Of a stretch of 64,000 nt of DNA, positions 62,924 to 64,000 are shown in pieces. The notes below the pieces were generated by a model, which saw only the letters and a program-made list of their open reading frames with translations, had not been told where the DNA came from and made no database searches. The first letter of the stretch is position 1; each line of letters begins with the position of its first letter. Both the position numbers and the translations under genes were made by a program. Source of the DNA: an uncultured Desulfobulbus sp. (GTDB lineage Bacteria > Desulfobacterota > Desulfobulbia > Desulfobulbales > Desulfobulbaceae); NCBI RefSeq assembly GCF_963664075.1, contig NZ_OY760916.1, forward strand, positions 558,001-622,000, in the 5' to 3' direction.

Positions 62924-63736
62924 ATGCACTCACCCTCTATGCAACAGTTCCCTCCGATCATCACCCTGATTACTGATTTTGGCCTGGATGATCCCTATGT
63001 GGGCCAGATGAAAGGGGCCCTGCTGTCAGGGTGCCCGCAGGCAACCCTTGTGGATATCAGCCATGCCGTTCCGCCCTGGAATATCCATGCTGCTGCGGTA
63101 ACCCTTGCAACCTCCTATGCCTGTTTTCCTCGAGGGACCATTCATCTAGTGGTAGTTGATCCAGGTGTGGGCAGTGAGCGCCAGATGATTGCCGCCCACG
63201 GAAACGATCATTATTTTGTCTGTCCGGATAACGGTATTCTGAGTTTGCTTCTGGACGAAGGAACAGTCGCCACCGTGCATCAACTCGATGCGCAGCCCAC
63301 TGGTCGTCTCATCAGCCCCACCTTCCACGGCCGAGATGTCATGGCTCCGGCTGCGGCAGCCCTGGCAACGGGCAAGCGGCTGGCTTCCCTGGGAGCTGTG
63401 TTGCCGCTTGCCCAACTCAGTCGGCTTGACCTGCCTCTATTGCAACCCGGGAAGACAGCCGTGCGCGGTCAAGTGCTGTCCATCGATCACTTTGGTAACG
63501 TGCGCACGACCATTCGCGTTCCACGCAGCCAGGCCAGTCCGCCCCATATGAAGCACGTTGAGATCTGTGGTCGAAGACTGACAACCTTTGCCACCAACTA
63601 TGCCCAAGTGGAGAAAGGAGCATTGTTGGTGCTTGTTGACAGTTCGGGCTTTATAGAGATTGCAGCAAACCAGGCCAGCGCTACCACCCTTTTAGGTTGT
63701 GTTCCAGGTGAACCTGTCACCTTCGTTTGTACCTGA
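62924..63736 (+). CDS. SAM hydrolase-type protein (DUF62/SAM hydroxide adenosyltransferase)
   Basis: 270 residues, SAM-dependent chlorinase/fluorinase superfamily. ITLITDFGLDDPYVGQMKG, VVDPGVGSERQMI (Asp and Arg) and TFHGRDVMAPAAAALA (His) hold the Asp-Arg-His set of the SAM-hydrolysing members; fluorinase-type substitutions are not seen. It splits SAM into adenosine and methionine. The start is uncertain between ATG 62924 and ATG 62939. It could affect SAM pools and links loosely to the mtnA salvage genes. Confidence 0.88.
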   Translation: MHSPSMQQFPPIITLITDFGLDDPYVGQMKGALLSGCPQATLVDISHAVPPWNIHAAAVTLATSYACFPRGTIHLVVVDPGVGSERQMIAAHGNDHYFVCPDNGILSLLLDEGTVATVHQLDAQPTGRLISPTFHGRDVMAPAAAALATGKRLASLGAVLPLAQLSRLDLPLLQPGKTAVRGQVLSIDHFGNVRTTIRVPRSQASPPHMKHVEICGRRLTTFATNYAQVEKGALLVLVDSSGFIEIAANQASATTLLGCVPGEPVTFVCT

Positions 63737-63795
63737 TCCTTTGGGCTTCAGACTTTTCTTTTTTCCATTCCTGTCTTATTATTTTTTCATATCAT

Positions 63796-63844
63796 CTGAA
63801 TCTGTGAGCTTTCATCAGTGTCCACCCACTGTCACGGATTCAGG
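63796..63844. repeat. Palindromic repeat (CTGAATCCGTGA family), copy 4
   Basis: CTGAATCTGTGA (63796-63807) and TCACGGATTCAG (63832-63843) are inverted copies with one mismatch around 24 bp (GCTTTCATCAGTGTCC...). The most regular copy, between the SAM hydrolase and lipoprotein genes. Confidence 0.75.
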
Positions 63845-63894
63845 TATCATTCATTGTAAGCAAAGAATAGATTTTCCAGAGAGGAGGCTTTTCT

Positions 63895-64000
63895 ATGCAT
63901 CAACTGGCCAGATTTTCAGCAGTAATTTTTTTATCGCTCGCACTGACATCGTGCGCGACTAATCAGCAGACCGGTACAGCTGTGGGGGCGGGGGTTGGAG
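63895..64000 (+). CDS. Glycine-zipper-like lipoprotein, N-terminal part
   Basis: Not closed by the window end. ATG at 63895 after GAGAGGAGG (8 bases). A lipoprotein signal: MHQLARFSAVIFLSLALTSC with lipobox LTSC, then ATNQQTGTAVGAGVG, the start of a glycine-zipper region as in outer-membrane lipoproteins. The rest is outside. Confidence 0.7.
   Translation, partial: MHQLARFSAVIFLSLALTSCATNQQTGTAVGAGVG

Overview
The window looks like a chromosomal segment of a Gram-negative, sulfate-reducer-like member of the Desulfobacterota, most likely near Desulfobulbaceae. This is inferred from gene content and order (ispE, tRNA-Gln, prs, rplY, pth, carD and rho, rpmE, prfA, prmC, murA), outer-membrane proteins, a CarD regulator, many two-component proteins and feo iron genes. 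No rRNA gene or taxon-specific marker is present, so the assignment is tentative.

Layout. 1-6.1 kb: a histidine kinase/response regulator pair, a porin-like outer-membrane protein, a fused diadenylate cyclase-YbbR protein and rpmB. 6-18.4 kb: an SDR-like protein without the usual catalytic lysine, a large M16 protease, a tandem universal stress protein, a gate-domain membrane protein, SppA and two large sensor kinases (receiver-PAS-kinase-receiver and HDOD-GAF-kinase). 18.6-20.4 kb: mtnA with a class II aldolase, suggesting methylthioadenosine salvage by the DHAP shunt. 20.5-25.8 kb: feoB, a Cys-rich FeoB-associated peptide, two feoA genes and glnS, followed by gltX. 28-40 kb: a dense plus-strand housekeeping block. 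40-44 kb: a PilS/PilR-like pair and tatC broken at a nine-T run. 44.2-47 kb: a class II aldolase, tRNA-Arg and a two-gene Panacea-type toxin-antitoxin candidate. 47-51.5 kb: a CACHE-like/EAL protein divergent from a chemoreceptor. 51.5-55.3 kb: accessory DNA with palindromic repeats, a decayed IS110-family transposase, arsC, a ferritin-like protein and a 198-bp MITE-like element. 55.3-64 kb: a thioesterase, dxs-ispA-xseB, xerC, hslVU, a zinc-ribbon protein, a SAM hydrolase-family protein and the start of a lipoprotein.

Themes. MEP isoprenoid genes are split between ispE and the xseB-ispA-dxs operon. Glutamine tRNA charging appears direct: glnS, gltX and tRNA-Gln(UUG) are all present. Signalling is rich (four kinases, an EAL protein, a chemoreceptor and a c-di-AMP synthase).

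The less ordinary material is the Panacea pair, the tatC homopolymer frameshift, two small palindromic repeat families, the MITE-like element, a nested palindrome containing a promoter in front of the second feoA, and an IS110 remnant whose ribosome binding site lies inside a long hairpin. All family assignments were made by reading the sequence; no database search was run.
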